Shown in pieces: positions 50,524 through 62,619 of a DNA stretch of 64,000 nt. Origin of the DNA: Symsagittifera roscoffensis (taxonomy: Eukaryota > Xenacoelomorpha > Acoela > Convolutidae). The translations under genes and the position numbers were made by a program. The stretch lies in the NCBI RefSeq assembly GCF_963678635.1, contig NC_087066.1:642201-706200 (forward strand). The letters are read 5' to 3'. The notes under the pieces are model-generated. The model did no database searches. It was not told the DNA's origin and worked only from the letters and a program-made list of their open reading frames with translations. Position 1 is the stretch's first letter. Each line of letters opens with the position of its first letter.

Positions 50524-53129
50524 AATTATTAATTTTTCTCCAAACCCTTTTTCTAATAACCTCAATTCAAAACATAAACCCTTCCCCTCGTACAGGACCA
50601 CAAGATTTATTAGTAACACATTACGATTGCGAAGAAAATGAACAAAAAACACTACATAAATATGCAATCAATCAGGTATCACAATGTGAAACAGAACCAC
50701 AAGCTATAGAAACCACAGATATAATAGCAACACTCTATTCAAAAGCCCGAGCTACAACAGTTACAGGTTATAAATTCACAGCAACATTTTCCGAAAAGAA
50801 AGTACATTGTTCACAAGTCTCGAACGGAAACAAAAACCGACTTGACCATGAATCATTCTACCAAAGTAATATAGAACGTCTTTTACATCTCAATCCCGAC
50901 GATTGTAAAAATGAATTACTTAGACTAAACATCACACAAAATAAAAACTCCCAAAGAAAATTAGTTAATTTTCAAGTTTTTTCAGACTCTGTACATCAAT
51001 CACAACTTGAAAGACACCAAGGACATATAAAACTAGACGAAAAATACCCGTATAACGGCGCACACGGACGATTAACCTATGACCTACATGACAAACATTG
51101 GATACCACACATTGGTATAAATAACCCATCAAACTGCAAAGCAGACACGAAAAATAAAGGATACCAAGAAATAATGTTTTTCGATTGGAAAATACAACTC
51201 GAAAAAATACAACTCACACGAGATTTATCTGATAATACAATGATCTATCAAGGAATCCGACTACCTTGTAAAAATGATCAAGGATATTGCGACCCTACAA
51301 CAAGAACACAAGCAACAATTGTTTGGTTCCCCGAAGATACATGTACAACATTTCAAGTAGCAAAAATACACGCTCGTATGATAAAATTTCACGAAAAATA
51401 TTTCATACAATCAATTCCATATGAACAAGTCCATCCATCGCGCAAACTAAGTTCCGATTTTAGAAACATAGATAATATAGAAAATAAATTGACACGTTTT
51501 CAAATATATCAAGAAACAGAACTTGCATGTAAATACAGGAATCCACTTCACAGAACACAATACTCTGAAATATTAGTTGAATATGAAAAAGGATTCGACA
51601 TGACCACTGGTAAAGTAAAAATCGACCCATACGCCACAGGTCATCCTCCAAACGAAGGAACATCCTATATACCAGTTAATTTTCAAAAAAGCAACGGACA
51701 ACCTGGTGGACATCTAAAACCTTACGACACCAGAAGCACACGCTTACAAGAATTATCACTAATGAATACTACATATTTTGGTAATATCCACTATGATATT
51801 CATTTAGATATGAAACTAGACTACACAATTAGCCGCATTTTTCAAGAAATGTCACTCTCCGAATTAGAAACACTACATCAACTATGCGAATTAGAACGAA
51901 CACAAATACTACAATCACTTGCACTAGCAGTATTAAAAATACCCTACGCAGGATACTTATTATCAGGAAATAGATCAAATTTTTTAGACTACGAAGGAAA
52001 CATTTTATGGTTTTATACTTGTACTAAAAAAGTATCACCACTATACGTTTTTGAAGATAAACGATGTTATAAAAGAATCCCTATCTTTTATAAGAATAAA
52101 GTACATTTCGTGGATACACTTTCACGAAGAACATATTTCTGGGATACCGCAGTCCCATGTGGATCAGAAAATAGCCACAATGTAGTACAACTAAACCCTG
52201 ATGAAAACAAATATTATCTTCTCACTCCATATCCCACATTAATGCAATCACTCAAAAAATTTTCACCAGAAAGCATTCGCGCTATTGCTCGAAACCCAAA
52301 TATAGACTTACAATCAATAGGAATCTATTCAAAATCAGATATTCAACATCACATTAGAACACAACAATTCCAAGAATTATTAACACAAATGGACACTATA
52401 CAAAGACAATCAATAGACCAAAATTTACGCAAACTTGCAGAAACTGCAGGATTTGCCGATATCTACACGCAAGACTATAGCGGATATTTTAAAGACATTA
52501 AAGATTATATATATCTAAACGGCGAAAAATACCGTCCCCAAGATATATCACCAATTAACATTTTTAGCTTTGTTACACTCAAAAATGAGATCCTAGATTT
52601 TCTAGGATGGCCCTACTACATCTTAGAAAAATTGACTATTTTATACGCAATGTTTAACTTTATTGGATTTCTTTTCTCACTCTTAAAAGGAATCTACAAT
52701 ACATGTGCTATACACACACAAGTAAACAGACAAGCAAGCGTAGCACGCATACTCTTTGCAGGATTTTTTGGAATTTTTTCCACATCTATAAACAAAATTC
52801 TTTTAGACGCACAAATAAAAGAATATAACACAAAAATAACAACACGACAAAATACATACGACGAAGAACATAACAATGTCGACACACAGCCAACGGCACC
52901 ACAATTACCACCCCTACCAAATAACCATCCACTATCCCTAGTCCCGCGAAATTTTAGAAATTTAGCAATCACACATAATCCAAATTTTAGACTCACCACA
53001 TTACAAAGTCCCGTCCAACATATAATGACACATCAATCACATGATGATAATACTTATGAACAAATTATTGAACAACCCCATACCACCGCTTTTCAATCTC
53101 AAAATAATAATTTTTTTAGCCCACGATGA
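50511..53129 (+). CDS. Envelope-type glycoprotein
   Basis: An 872-residue protein with an N-terminal signal peptide (residues ~3-20, LKLLIFLQTLFLITSIQ). A long cysteine-containing ectodomain follows, with several N-glycosylation sites. The transmembrane segment (~708-729, LTILYAMFNFIGFLFSLLKG) is followed by a ~145-residue tail that has a second hydrophobic stretch. The ectodomain pattern (VTHYDCEENE at the N terminus, VTGYKFTATFSEKKVHC, DDCKNEL) reminds me of glycoproteins of chuvirus-like negative-strand RNA viruses, which other insect LTR elements have captured. That origin is inferred from the cysteine pattern. It would sit in membranes and might allow particle entry. The frame is intact; the stop overlaps the next gene as ATGA. 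Confidence 0.85.
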   Translation: MYILKLLIFLQTLFLITSIQNINPSPRTGPQDLLVTHYDCEENEQKTLHKYAINQVSQCETEPQAIETTDIIATLYSKARATTVTGYKFTATFSEKKVHCSQVSNGNKNRLDHESFYQSNIERLLHLNPDDCKNELLRLNITQNKNSQRKLVNFQVFSDSVHQSQLERHQGHIKLDEKYPYNGAHGRLTYDLHDKHWIPHIGINNPSNCKADTKNKGYQEIMFFDWKIQLEKIQLTRDLSDNTMIYQGIRLPCKNDQGYCDPTTRTQATIVWFPEDTCTTFQVAKIHARMIKFHEKYFIQSIPYEQVHPSRKLSSDFRNIDNIENKLTRFQIYQETELACKYRNPLHRTQYSEILVEYEKGFDMTTGKVKIDPYATGHPPNEGTSYIPVNFQKSNGQPGGHLKPYDTRSTRLQELSLMNTTYFGNIHYDIHLDMKLDYTISRIFQEMSLSELETLHQLCELERTQILQSLALAVLKIPYAGYLLSGNRSNFLDYEGNILWFYTCTKKVSPLYVFEDKRCYKRIPIFYKNKVHFVDTLSRRTYFWDTAVPCGSENSHNVVQLNPDENKYYLLTPYPTLMQSLKKFSPESIRAIARNPNIDLQSIGIYSKSDIQHHIRTQQFQELLTQMDTIQRQSIDQNLRKLAETAGFADIYTQDYSGYFKDIKDYIYLNGEKYRPQDISPINIFSFVTLKNEILDFLGWPYYILEKLTILYAMFNFIGFLFSLLKGIYNTCAIHTQVNRQASVARILFAGFFGIFSTSINKILLDAQIKEYNTKITTRQNTYDEEHNNVDTQPTAPQLPPLPNNHPLSLVPRNFRNLAITHNPNFRLTTLQSPVQHIMTHQSHDDNTYEQIIEQPHTTAFQSQNNNFFSPR

Positions 53130-54919
53130 GCCGCCAACTTGGATCACTCCATCGATCAAATTCCCATCCAACCAACCTTACCTCCTCAATCCCAATAATA
53201 CCACTTTTTGCTTTTCCGCCACCCGATTTTCCATCTAGCAATGTAACCTCAGGCATGAATTCCGACACTAACTCACAAATTTCAGTTTTATACTCCATCT
53301 CACAGCTAAATAACCCGAATATTGAAACCCCCGACGAATTTGCCGACTCAGAACCATCACCATCCAATAATTTCCATAACCCTTCTCATTTTTCTCAACC
53401 TCCTTTTCAACCCATTTTGTCAAATAACCCTGACCCCATCACTCCTACACCCTCTTATGTTTCCCAAGTTACCCCCACCTACTCCTCATACCATTCTGAC
53501 CAATCATCTCCAGACACCCCCCGAATCTCCCCAGAGCTAGACAATTTTATTACCCTCCAACAACAACCCTACCACCTTAACACCCCGACCATAAACCAAA
53601 TCTCCTCCACTACAAATTCATCCAATCCCCCTACACCCTCTTCAAATTATACTGAATCATTAGCACCATCATCCACATCAACTGAATCCTCACTCAACAC
53701 TAATAGAGCTTACCGCACTTTCAAAAGAAAATTCCCCAACCATCCTTTCCCAGCAAAACCAGGAACAGCCCGTGAATACATCAACCACCCCCAGCATACT
53801 AACACTAGAGAATTTTTAGCTATCACTTTACCCTCATTTCCACAATACACCTTAAACACCCCTCATGACGCTAACGAAACACGCAACTTTGTAGACGAAT
53901 ACGTTTTAATGCCCACTCTCTCTTGGACCTCATACTATCATTTCACTAACCCTCTTTGCTTACCTTTAACCAACACTTCCATCGATATAGACCGAAACAA
54001 AGACATACTATATCGACTAACTACACCACTCACCGCTAGACAATTTACTTACGTAGGATATAAAAAATCACTAAAAATACACACTGCACCTAGAGCTAAT
54101 GAATATACACTAGAATACTACGATCACAACATCATCAGAGCTAACCAAGATCAATTCTTAGACGACGATCGCTTCGCTAACCCACAAATCACCGAGAAAT
54201 TTTTCATCAAGACACCATATGTATTTACACTAAACATCTTCGACCGAAAGTTTGATCACATTATTTCAGAAGCACTAACAAGCACACAAGCGTACGAAAG
54301 TTTTAAAGAACGCTTCCAAATCTTTTCACTAACCTTTCATTTCCTTGCACCACACGAAAGAGATTTACACTGCTCACACGATATTATGTTGCGAACTAAA
54401 CAAACACATACATACAGTTACTATCGTTTCATCCAAAATCACTTTGACCTCCACACACCCTCTAGACAACCACACCATCGCTTTCAATTCATCAATTCAA
54501 AATACACTTCACCGTATTTCCTAAATTTCACATATTGTATTAAAGATACTAACCTTCATGGTATTCTTCGTAACTATGACCCCATAACCCAAATGTACAT
54601 TTTCTGCCCCATCACCAAGACCTTCAACGCCGAAGAATCCCGACCCTTCCTTATCCCGCACGAGTTTGTACAGCCTATAGAAATCCCCATTTTAGAATTC
54701 ACCCACAACACTAAATTTAACCACAAATTATATAACTTAATCCAAAACACACCTTATGAGTTTGCAGTAGGCACTGAAGAACTAACCACTATTAAGGCAC
54801 TTCAATTGCTTTGGCCACTGCTTCAAACTAAAAATATCATCCGCATCTTAGCTAAACTACTAACAACTTCAGAACTAATTCACGATATCTTCCCCCACGG
54901 TTTTTTCCCCGACGGCTAA
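53126..54919 (+). CDS. 597-residue orphan accessory protein
   Basis: Starts with an ATG inside the envelope stop codon (ATGA). The first ~200 residues are S/T/P/N-rich and probably disordered. Residues ~205-597 look folded, with many aromatic residues (ARQFTYVGYKKSLKIHT, KFFIKTPYVFTLNIFDRKFDHII, SLTFHFLAPHERDLHC) and a hydrophobic end (ALQLLWPLLQTKNIIRILAKLL). No family recognised. Codon use is more C-rich than gag-pol. The frame ends directly before a consensus splice donor. A structural or regulatory accessory function like those of complex retroviruses is conceivable, without direct support. Confidence 0.75.
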   Translation: MSRQLGSLHRSNSHPTNLTSSIPIIPLFAFPPPDFPSSNVTSGMNSDTNSQISVLYSISQLNNPNIETPDEFADSEPSPSNNFHNPSHFSQPPFQPILSNNPDPITPTPSYVSQVTPTYSSYHSDQSSPDTPRISPELDNFITLQQQPYHLNTPTINQISSTTNSSNPPTPSSNYTESLAPSSTSTESSLNTNRAYRTFKRKFPNHPFPAKPGTAREYINHPQHTNTREFLAITLPSFPQYTLNTPHDANETRNFVDEYVLMPTLSWTSYYHFTNPLCLPLTNTSIDIDRNKDILYRLTTPLTARQFTYVGYKKSLKIHTAPRANEYTLEYYDHNIIRANQDQFLDDDRFANPQITEKFFIKTPYVFTLNIFDRKFDHIISEALTSTQAYESFKERFQIFSLTFHFLAPHERDLHCSHDIMLRTKQTHTYSYYRFIQNHFDLHTPSRQPHHRFQFINSKYTSPYFLNFTYCIKDTNLHGILRNYDPITQMYIFCPITKTFNAEESRPFLIPHEFVQPIEIPILEFTHNTKFNHKLYNLIQNTPYEFAVGTEELTTIKALQLLWPLLQTKNIIRILAKLLTTSELIHDIFPHGFFPDG

Positions 54920-54922
54920 CAG

Positions 54923-55001
54923 GTAAGTATGAATTAAATGAATATTACTAACTAATTAAAATATTAAAAAACTCACCATTCTTTATTCATGTTTTCTTTA
55001 G
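54923..55001 (+). other. Possible short intron after the last gene
   Basis: The stop codon of the 597-residue gene is followed at once by CAG^GTAAGT (junction after 54922), a perfect donor, and 79 nt later by TTTTCTTTAG^ (ending 55001). Use of these sites would splice the 3' untranslated region, or serve as donor or acceptor for alternative mRNAs. Confidence 0.45.
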
Positions 55002-56535
55002 ATTTTTAGCCTTCATCTTCGATCATCTGAAAAATTCACAAAAGAAAAATAAAAAATAGCAAACTTCGTCAAAACTATTTAAAACCCTATTAAACTTTTG
55101 CACCAACAATTAAATAAATATAATACCAATGCAGTAAATTAATTTATAAAATTTTCCCCCAAAGCAGTAAATCTACATATGATAAAAATTTGTATCTTAA
55201 AAATTCCCCCATTACTAGCAGTAAATTTCCAAATTCTATGCAGTAAATTAATAAAATGCAATTGCAGTACTAACCTTTTGATATTTTCATTCATTCGCAC
55301 AGAAATTCTATCCACACTCGCACAGCTCGCCCACGAAGAATTGTTTAAAATAATGAATTTCAGTTTCAAGTTTTCACACTCAACAACTCTAACAGATAAT
55401 AACAAGTTTCAAACTTTCCTTTAACCCGGTTGGAAAGGAATCATATACTAAACAAAACTAACCAACGCAGCTTACTAAATACCACAAATCATAAAATAAC
55501 AGCATGACTAAGAAAAGGAAACCAAACGGTACCCAAACCGGATTAACCCAGTTTAAAACTGGATAATTTATTCTTTTGAAGACTATTACAAAGTCTTAGA
55601 AAGAAATAATAAAACACAAAAAAGTCGAAAGACAAACCCATACCACAAACAATTTGCTTTTTGAACAAAGTACATAACCAACAAGACATAAGAAAAACCA
55701 CAACAAACCCAACATAAAATGTTGTCACATAACAGGACCCCTCATAAAAACCGCATGAAATCATACTCCCACACCTGGCCTAACCCACCAGGAAAGGACG
55801 TCCTGAGCATGCTCTATAGCCGGCCTAACCCACCGTGCTACATCCACGCTTTGTGACCACACCTTTATTTTTAATAAGAGCTACTCAAGGGTGAGTAACT
55901 CTTCAAAATAACCGAACTAAAACAAAAAGCTTTTGTGAAAACAACTAACTAAAATCATAATTAAAAAATATTAAATTAATAAAAGTTTTATAAAATGTAA
56001 AATCACATGATGCAATATATAGATCAGAATACAACACCAAGGACGAACATCAAAAGACAAGACGACCTCACTACACTCGAGAGAGAATGACCAACTATAA
56101 TCGATATGCCGCTCACAATCACAACTCAAAGGATTTAGAGTACGACTTGACCTCGCAGAAAAGGACTTCATTGAACTAGACCAATGACCACCTCGATGTT
56201 CAAGTATACGTACAGATCCGAGTAACCAGGCATCCCCTCCACGCACAATCTCCACGCCATTCCCGAGCTAGATCAAACACAAAAGAAGTTCTCTCCGAAG
56301 AACAGAAAAACCTGACATAGCCAACCATTCTGAAACCAGAATTGATGCTGTTGCAGAGACTCAGTCGTTGTCACAAGAAGAACACAACGTCTTGTGTCCT
56401 CAATTCCAGATCCCTGGAACTTCTTTAACAAAAAGGAAACAAAAGAAAAATGATGTTCGCCAAATACCAACGTCCATCATCCATCCTTGAACTACAAAAG
56501 AACTGTTCTAAAAAACTCTGTAAAACCCGGATGGG
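55002..56535 (+). other. 3' non-coding part of the LTR element
   Basis: About 1.5 kb with no long open frame. It has repeated gcagtaaatt motifs between 55130 and 55260, and later two variants of a ggcctaacccacc-type segment near 55780 and 55820. The purine run just before the 3' LTR (ggatggg, 56529-56535) is short for a polypurine tract. Confidence 0.5.
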
Positions 56536-56945
56536 TGGAACCTGATCTAAACTATATTTTATGATTGGATAAATTAAATGTTTTACCAATGTAAAGTATT
56601 TAATATTAACCAATCATGATCCATCTAACTAACAACCCACTTATTTGTAAGTGCTGAAGTTACTTGTAATTTCAGCACCAGAGAGATTTGAATTTAACTT
56701 AGAAATTAGTTGGACTCTCCCGAGCACTTCAGCAGCCGCAATAAACCAGTATACCCTAGATCTATTGAGCCTAGCAGAGACTAGTTAAACAACCTGAGAC
56801 TAGATAGTATAAGAGTAAGATTAGGATCGGTATTAGACTAAGAAGTTGCACGAATCTATCCGGCCGAAAATAAGATAGCGTGACGAGCAGACGGTGTACC
56901 CTATCCGAAATTACTCTATGAGTTATACACTCCAGTCCTAACTCA
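56536..56945 (+). repeat. 3' LTR
   Basis: 410 bp, same as 38038-38447 on reading; AATAAA at 56740-56745. Followed by the gatg duplication. Confidence 0.95.
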
Positions 56946-56949
56946 GATG
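56946..56949. repeat. Target-site duplication of the LTR element, right
   Basis: gatg, identical to 38034-38037. Confidence 0.85.
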
Positions 56950-57373
56950 CTATCGTTTCATTTTTGAATAAACAGTTTTAGTTAGAGCACTGAACAAAAT
57001 CAGTCTTTCAGATGTTAGCGATGGTCTCTTTGTGGTAGTAATTAGGGCTGGAGATCTTTTATTTTAGAGTCCTTCCACTTCTTTTTATACTTCTTGTGAT
57101 TTTCAATGTCCCTCCTTTCAACTGTCTCTTCGAATATATTGTCTTCTGTGATTGTTGTATTAATTCCGATATTTAGTGCACGTTCGGCATGCTCTCGACG
57201 AGTCAAAGGAACGTTGCGGCCTCAATCGGCCAGACCCACCAGAGGTCTTATGGGGTCGGGGAAGTTGGGTTATCAATAATATAAATGGATATAATGAATA
57301 CTTGTTTTGAGCTGGCTCCACCCACTTTTTTGTTTGCTAAATTAAAGAGAAAACCGCCCAGGACTTAAACTCA
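56950..57373 (+). other. Flank between the LTR element and the older relative; probable end of the old LTR
   Basis: The last bases (cttaaactca, ending 57373) resemble the LTR end of the younger element and directly precede the conserved primer-binding site, so at least the end of this stretch is the old element's 5' LTR. The remainder does not visibly resemble the younger LTR. It may be a diverged LTR, or the young element may have inserted into it. Confidence 0.45.
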
Positions 57374-59149
57374 TATGGTGCGACCAAACGTGTCTCGAAC
57401 AGATCTGTACTAATTTAAATTTAGCAAAAAACAAAAACGAACAGACAAATTAGATCAAAAACACTCAACAAAACGATAAACCAAATCAGTGATAAGAGTA
57501 GCTTACTTCCAGGTCTCAATAAGTCTAATCGATTTAAATGATTCATTAATCTGACAACAAGTCACAGTCAGGACGACAGACCAAACCCCTACAACGTGAA
57601 ACCAAAGAGCAGAATACAACGATTATTTGTCTCAAAACTATTTTGCAGTACTTTTTCACTCATTAATATGAATTACAGTGAAGAGAGCAGTAAGACTCAT
57701 TTCAGGCTAAATTTCTCACCATCATGTATACTTAATAACCATATAAACACACAGTCGACCACAGACCAACCATTTACCTCAAAAGTTTCAAATCTTCAGT
57801 ATTTCTAAGAAAATTGTCATAAAGATTTTTCATAATTGTTGAATACCTAAAAAACCAAAAAATTAAATAGTTGAACATTTATGATTGTTTTATAAAAACA
57901 TTACAAAAATCGTTGCTTCCTGAGGGTTTTTCTTGTTTTTGTTCTTCATCACCAAAATATACAAAACTAAATTGAAAAAAAAACATCATTTATATTTAAA
58001 CCCTAACTCTTCTATAAATCATCAAACCATTCAAACTAGTTTTCATCAAAACTTATCCTTGTTTAACCTAAACCTAACATTTTCATTTAAACTAATATCA
58101 TCAACGCTCTTCTTGGAATTTTGAGTTTTCAATTGAAACAGTAAATTTAAAAAAAAATAATAAATATATTTTAAAATCATTTAACATTTCATTATCAAGG
58201 TTGTCCTTGATCATGAAAAATTTTTACCCCACATTTTACAAATAGTGTCCAACCTTAAACGTTGATTCAATTTCCACCTCTTGCTCATACCCAGGGTTAA
58301 CTGACTAATTTCCGAAAACTAACCATTTCAGTTAAACTAAACAGTGAAGATTTTCGGTTACTCATCCTTCTTTTGAGCTCTGCCTCCTAACTGACCCAGT
58401 CATACAGAAAATCTTAAACTGAAAAGAATTTAAAAAATTATGTCTTATGTTCTAATTACACCTGAAACTGGTGGATTGATTTTCTATTCTGCAACCCTTG
58501 ATCTCAAATCAAATCCAAATTAGTTAAGATTAAGTTTTAATTAGATGTAAGTAAAACACACTCAGGAGCAGCATAAAACTGTTGAAATGAAGAGATCTAC
58601 CATCTCCCCTATCCGCTTTTTCACGATAATGTTTTTTGATGACTAGGGTAACCCCACGAAAAATCGTAAGAACAAACAGTTTAAGAAAAGAGACTGACAC
58701 CAATCACCATTCTAAAACTTATGTCAAGAGATAACTTGCGAAAAACAAACAATAACTTTCCAAAATTGCTTATCAAAGACTGAAGATACAATCTCGTAAT
58801 TACACCACACAAGCAAAAAATAGGATATGTTAGATCAAAAAAGCAAACAAACCAGCAAAAAAGTTTAAACCAAAAAATCAAAAATTTGCAGAACCCGAAA
58901 CGCGTTTCGGAATCTGGCTTGACAACAATTCAAAACCTTCAAAGTTTTATAAACCTATCATACAAAAAAAATAGGTTATCAAATATTCAAAGATAATTTT
59001 CCGAAAGAGAAACCACAATAGCATCATCCATTAAAAGCAAACGCAGAAAAAATATCATTTATTCGTAAACGTGTAAGAAAATACAATTGGAATCAAACGA
59101 TAAGACACATTGAAACTCAACACATCATAAGTTTTACCGCACATAAAAT

Positions 59150-61220
59150 GATTCAATATGACGACAACTCCGACGCTGACACTAGTCTCTCCTTCGTCAT
59201 CAACCCAAAAAGCGATCCATTAAAAGGATAACTACAAATTTCCCGCAAATTAACCATATTTTTGTTCCAAAAGGAAATAGCGCATGTTAACAGGAAATCC
59301 CAGAAGTTAAAACACAAAGAAAAGTACTAGATCACTGTCTAACAAGTATAAGTAATATAACCTTACACTATGACATTGTCACTATCGAAATTCTACCCCC
59401 ACAATCATCAGAGCAAACACCACACCGAATACAAACAGATATTATAGAACCAGATTTTTCAAAAGTTTTGCGGAATACATCAAAAAAATCCAAGATCAAA
59501 ACTCACAAAATGCAATTTCAATCTTCACGAATGATGTCTTCTCCATCCATCATATATTTAAGTGTTAACGTTAAAGGCAAATCAAACAATTTTGTATCTT
59601 CACCACTAACATCTCGACACGCAATATTAAGACGGGAAATTAATTTTTTTCACAAATTTTAGATTCAATTCACTGACAATAAAAAGTCAAAACTAATTTA
59701 AGTTGATATACGAAGAATCCTAGCATGATTCATAACAGATTACTTTCAACATAATCTAGACCTAATTGCACAAGCAATAAAAAATTCAGACCACAGAGTG
59801 ACCAAAAAACAATGATAGCCGATAAAAACAGATTCATTATGGGACGCAGAATGATTTGGTATGATTTATGCTCTTAGCAACCGACACCCTACCTTTTTTT
59901 ATTACAACACAAGACTTAATGATCAGACATTTAATAAAAGTTTAAATTCGACTTTCATTAATACACAGGAAACTTTAGACCGAACTACGAAGCTCGCACA
60001 GCAAGATATCCAAACGCCATTGCATTTTGTAAACGAAGAAATTGTTGAAACAATAGCCGCAACTACACAACGAAATAGTTTGCCTGTACACCCAACAACT
60101 ACAACATCACAAGAAAAACAACCCTCCGTTTCCACCAACAACACAACAACCAACAATTAAGCCATCAGTTGGGCTAAAAAATTCACATATAGATTTTTAA
60201 ACGTTCAGACAATTGAGCAAAAAACAGCCATTGAATGAACCAAAATGTGCAAACACAACAACTTCGCAAACCATAGTTTTGATTTTTTTCCCGCAATCAC
60301 ATCAGCAATCCAATGGCACGACCACTTGCTACAATACTAAACCAATCTCAGGAGCAGAATTATACTCGAAAATCAGCGTAAAATTGAATATCTCAAACTA
60401 TAAGAAAATCTCAAACAGATCGCACATAGAATTATCCACGTTTCCAAAAAAATGAAAGTAATTGAAATGATAGACAGTTCACTAGAAGCCAATCACACTT
60501 TTCAGCAAAAACAACAACAGTATCATTCTAATCAAAGAAATATACTTATATAAACCAACCGGTCGGTTTTTTCAACCAGGTATTTTGAACCTGATGTGAA
60601 CCCACAAAGACCACGACAATCAGAACTACAAAATCTCAAAAGACAAAGTTTGGTACAACTAGATTTTAGCATTCAACAGTTGCAACAACAATACCACGTT
60701 AATAGTCAAGGTTACCAACCCGATTCAATGAAGCATGAACTTCAATACCGTTTTATCTACAAAAACAAGATATGAATTAAATTCGCAAACTCCCAAAAAA
60801 TTTTTTAAAAACAACTCGCTGTAAAAAGAGAAACTCTGGTACGAAAAGCATACTCTCTTAATACAAACGGCTATAAAAACACGAAAATGACAGAATTCTA
60901 ATGATGACTCTAACACCACAACTACGCAAAATTGCAATAAGAAAGAGAGCATTGCATCCATCATCAGTTGAAGAACCAGACATATTTTTCCGCAAACTCT
61001 AGACAAAATACTACCGGCAGAATTCAATTTAAAACTAGAGGATGTAGAAATTTTATAATTACACTATGTTAATAGTTTTCAGACAACTACGTCACACATT
61101 AATATTTTCTTGACTCCGATATTGATTAAGCAGAAAAAATTACCCAAATCCTATAATTATCAGAAAAGAGCCCAAATTTAAAAAGAAAACCCTCATTCAA
61201 AAAATGGTGTAATTTTTTCC
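59150..61220 (+). pseudogene. gag remnants of the older copy, N-terminal to capsid part
   Basis: Frames broken repeatedly. Recognisable pieces include LAQQDIQTPLHFVNEEIVE within 59861-60160, matching a segment of the younger Gag near residue 310. Q-rich sequence follows at 60,600-60,760 and the capsid end at 60,830-61,070 (a segment reading RKRALHPSSVEEP-like). The zinc-knuckle remnant follows just downstream. Non-functional. Confidence 0.8.
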
Positions 61221-62340
61221 GCAGATACGGACATAGCATCGCAGTATACGAACATAATGAATCAAACAAAACTTTTTTTTCAATACATGAAAAAAGACCA
61301 AAGTTTTTCGAAAAAAAACATTCAAAGTAAAAAATTATCAGTAAAAACACTCCCAAATAGCTATAGTAATAGCAGAACACAATAATCATATTTTATTGAA
61401 TTTATTGGAAAATCCCCAGATGGACAATTCGCAAAATTTTCTGGACAATTCGCAAAATTATTCACAAATTAGATATAGTCAATCAATAAGTCAGTACAAA
61501 AAAAACACAACCAATACAAAAACAATTACTCAATATCCATCACTAATAGAAAAAATTATTCTGATAAAAATAGAAATAGAGTCAAAGTCAAATTTCAAAA
61601 CCGATAGTATCGAACGATTGATCACAAACTCTTCAAGCAACCGCAATAGATTTTTTTCATATCGTAAAATTATTTGTTCAAACAAAAAATCGCGAAACTA
61701 TACGAGCAACAGACCATATAATAAAAATTATAACAACAGATTCCGTGAAAACTTTACACTTAAGAAAATAGCTACCAAAACAGATCGAAAATTTTTTCTC
61801 AATCACGAACGACATCGAATAGTCTAATAGAATAGAATCATAACTATAGAAACAGTACACCTAAACGTCAACGACAAATAAATCAGGTACAAACTAAAAA
61901 ATACAACAACTCCAGTCTCACCAGGTATAGATAACACAGATACTTTAGAAATTTAACTAAATTTGGACTTTGAAAGCAAAGACAAAAGTACAAACGAAAG
62001 CACATTAGTTTTAGTTATTAATGTGTTAAAATTAGAACAAGAGTATGAAATCCCAATCGACTCTAATCATTACCAAAATTAAAATCCCAACTCAGTTTGT
62101 ATTGAATCTAACATTACTCAAACAACCAAAATAATCTGGTTCCACATATAATTGACAATCAAAAAAATATATACTACTAATACCGAAATACAATACCCAT
62201 CTAAAGCCAAAAACAACCCCGTCTAGAGAAAAATATTGGACAATCTCAATTTTTTTAGAAAGTCCAAAAAAAGTCTTCAAAGACCAACCATGAAATAAAT
62301 TTTTTAATTAATTCAGGAGCAGAATCAAATGTTTTTAAGG
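61200..62340 (+). pseudogene. gag C-terminal and protease remnant, first duplicate
   Basis: Starts at the zinc-knuckle-like segment (aaatggtgtaattttttccg) and continues through N/R-rich remnants (61,396-61,827 is still partly open). It ends at a protease active-site remnant reading LINSGAES near 62,300-62,330, where the first catalytic D is replaced by N. Multiple stops follow. Confidence 0.75.
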
Positions 62341-62619
62341 CTCATAGATGCAACTAATTTCCTTCAGTACACCCTAAACTTTAATTAATATAACCTAACT
62401 AACCAGAGCAAAAGGGATAAGTTTGATTATCTATGACAAAACTCAATTATCCCTTGTCCCAACAAGAACAGTGAAAGGGAATAAATTTCCAAAAGAACCC
62501 TATTAAATTTTTCAAACAACAAAAAACAAACTTCTGATATTATTCAAACAACAGAACGCAAAATATTCAAACATAAGGCCATACAAAAAACAATAACAAC
62601 TGCAATAGATTTTTAAAAA

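Larger units (their letters stand above)
38038..56945 (+). mobile_element. Ty3/Gypsy-type LTR element with envelope and accessory genes, 18,908 bp
   Basis: Bounded by two 410-bp direct repeats that look identical by eye and by the 4-bp duplication gatg (38034-38037 and 56946-56949). A primer-binding site follows the left LTR. The order Gag, protease, RT, RNase H, integrase is that of Metaviridae. Downstream of pol are about 7 kb of further genes: two small membrane proteins, an ORF without ATG, an envelope-like glycoprotein and a 597-residue protein. This is far longer than the usual 5-9 kb. Identical LTRs argue for a recent insertion, yet pol has one in-frame stop and one frameshift. It sits directly upstream of an older relative in the same orientation. 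Confidence 0.95.
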
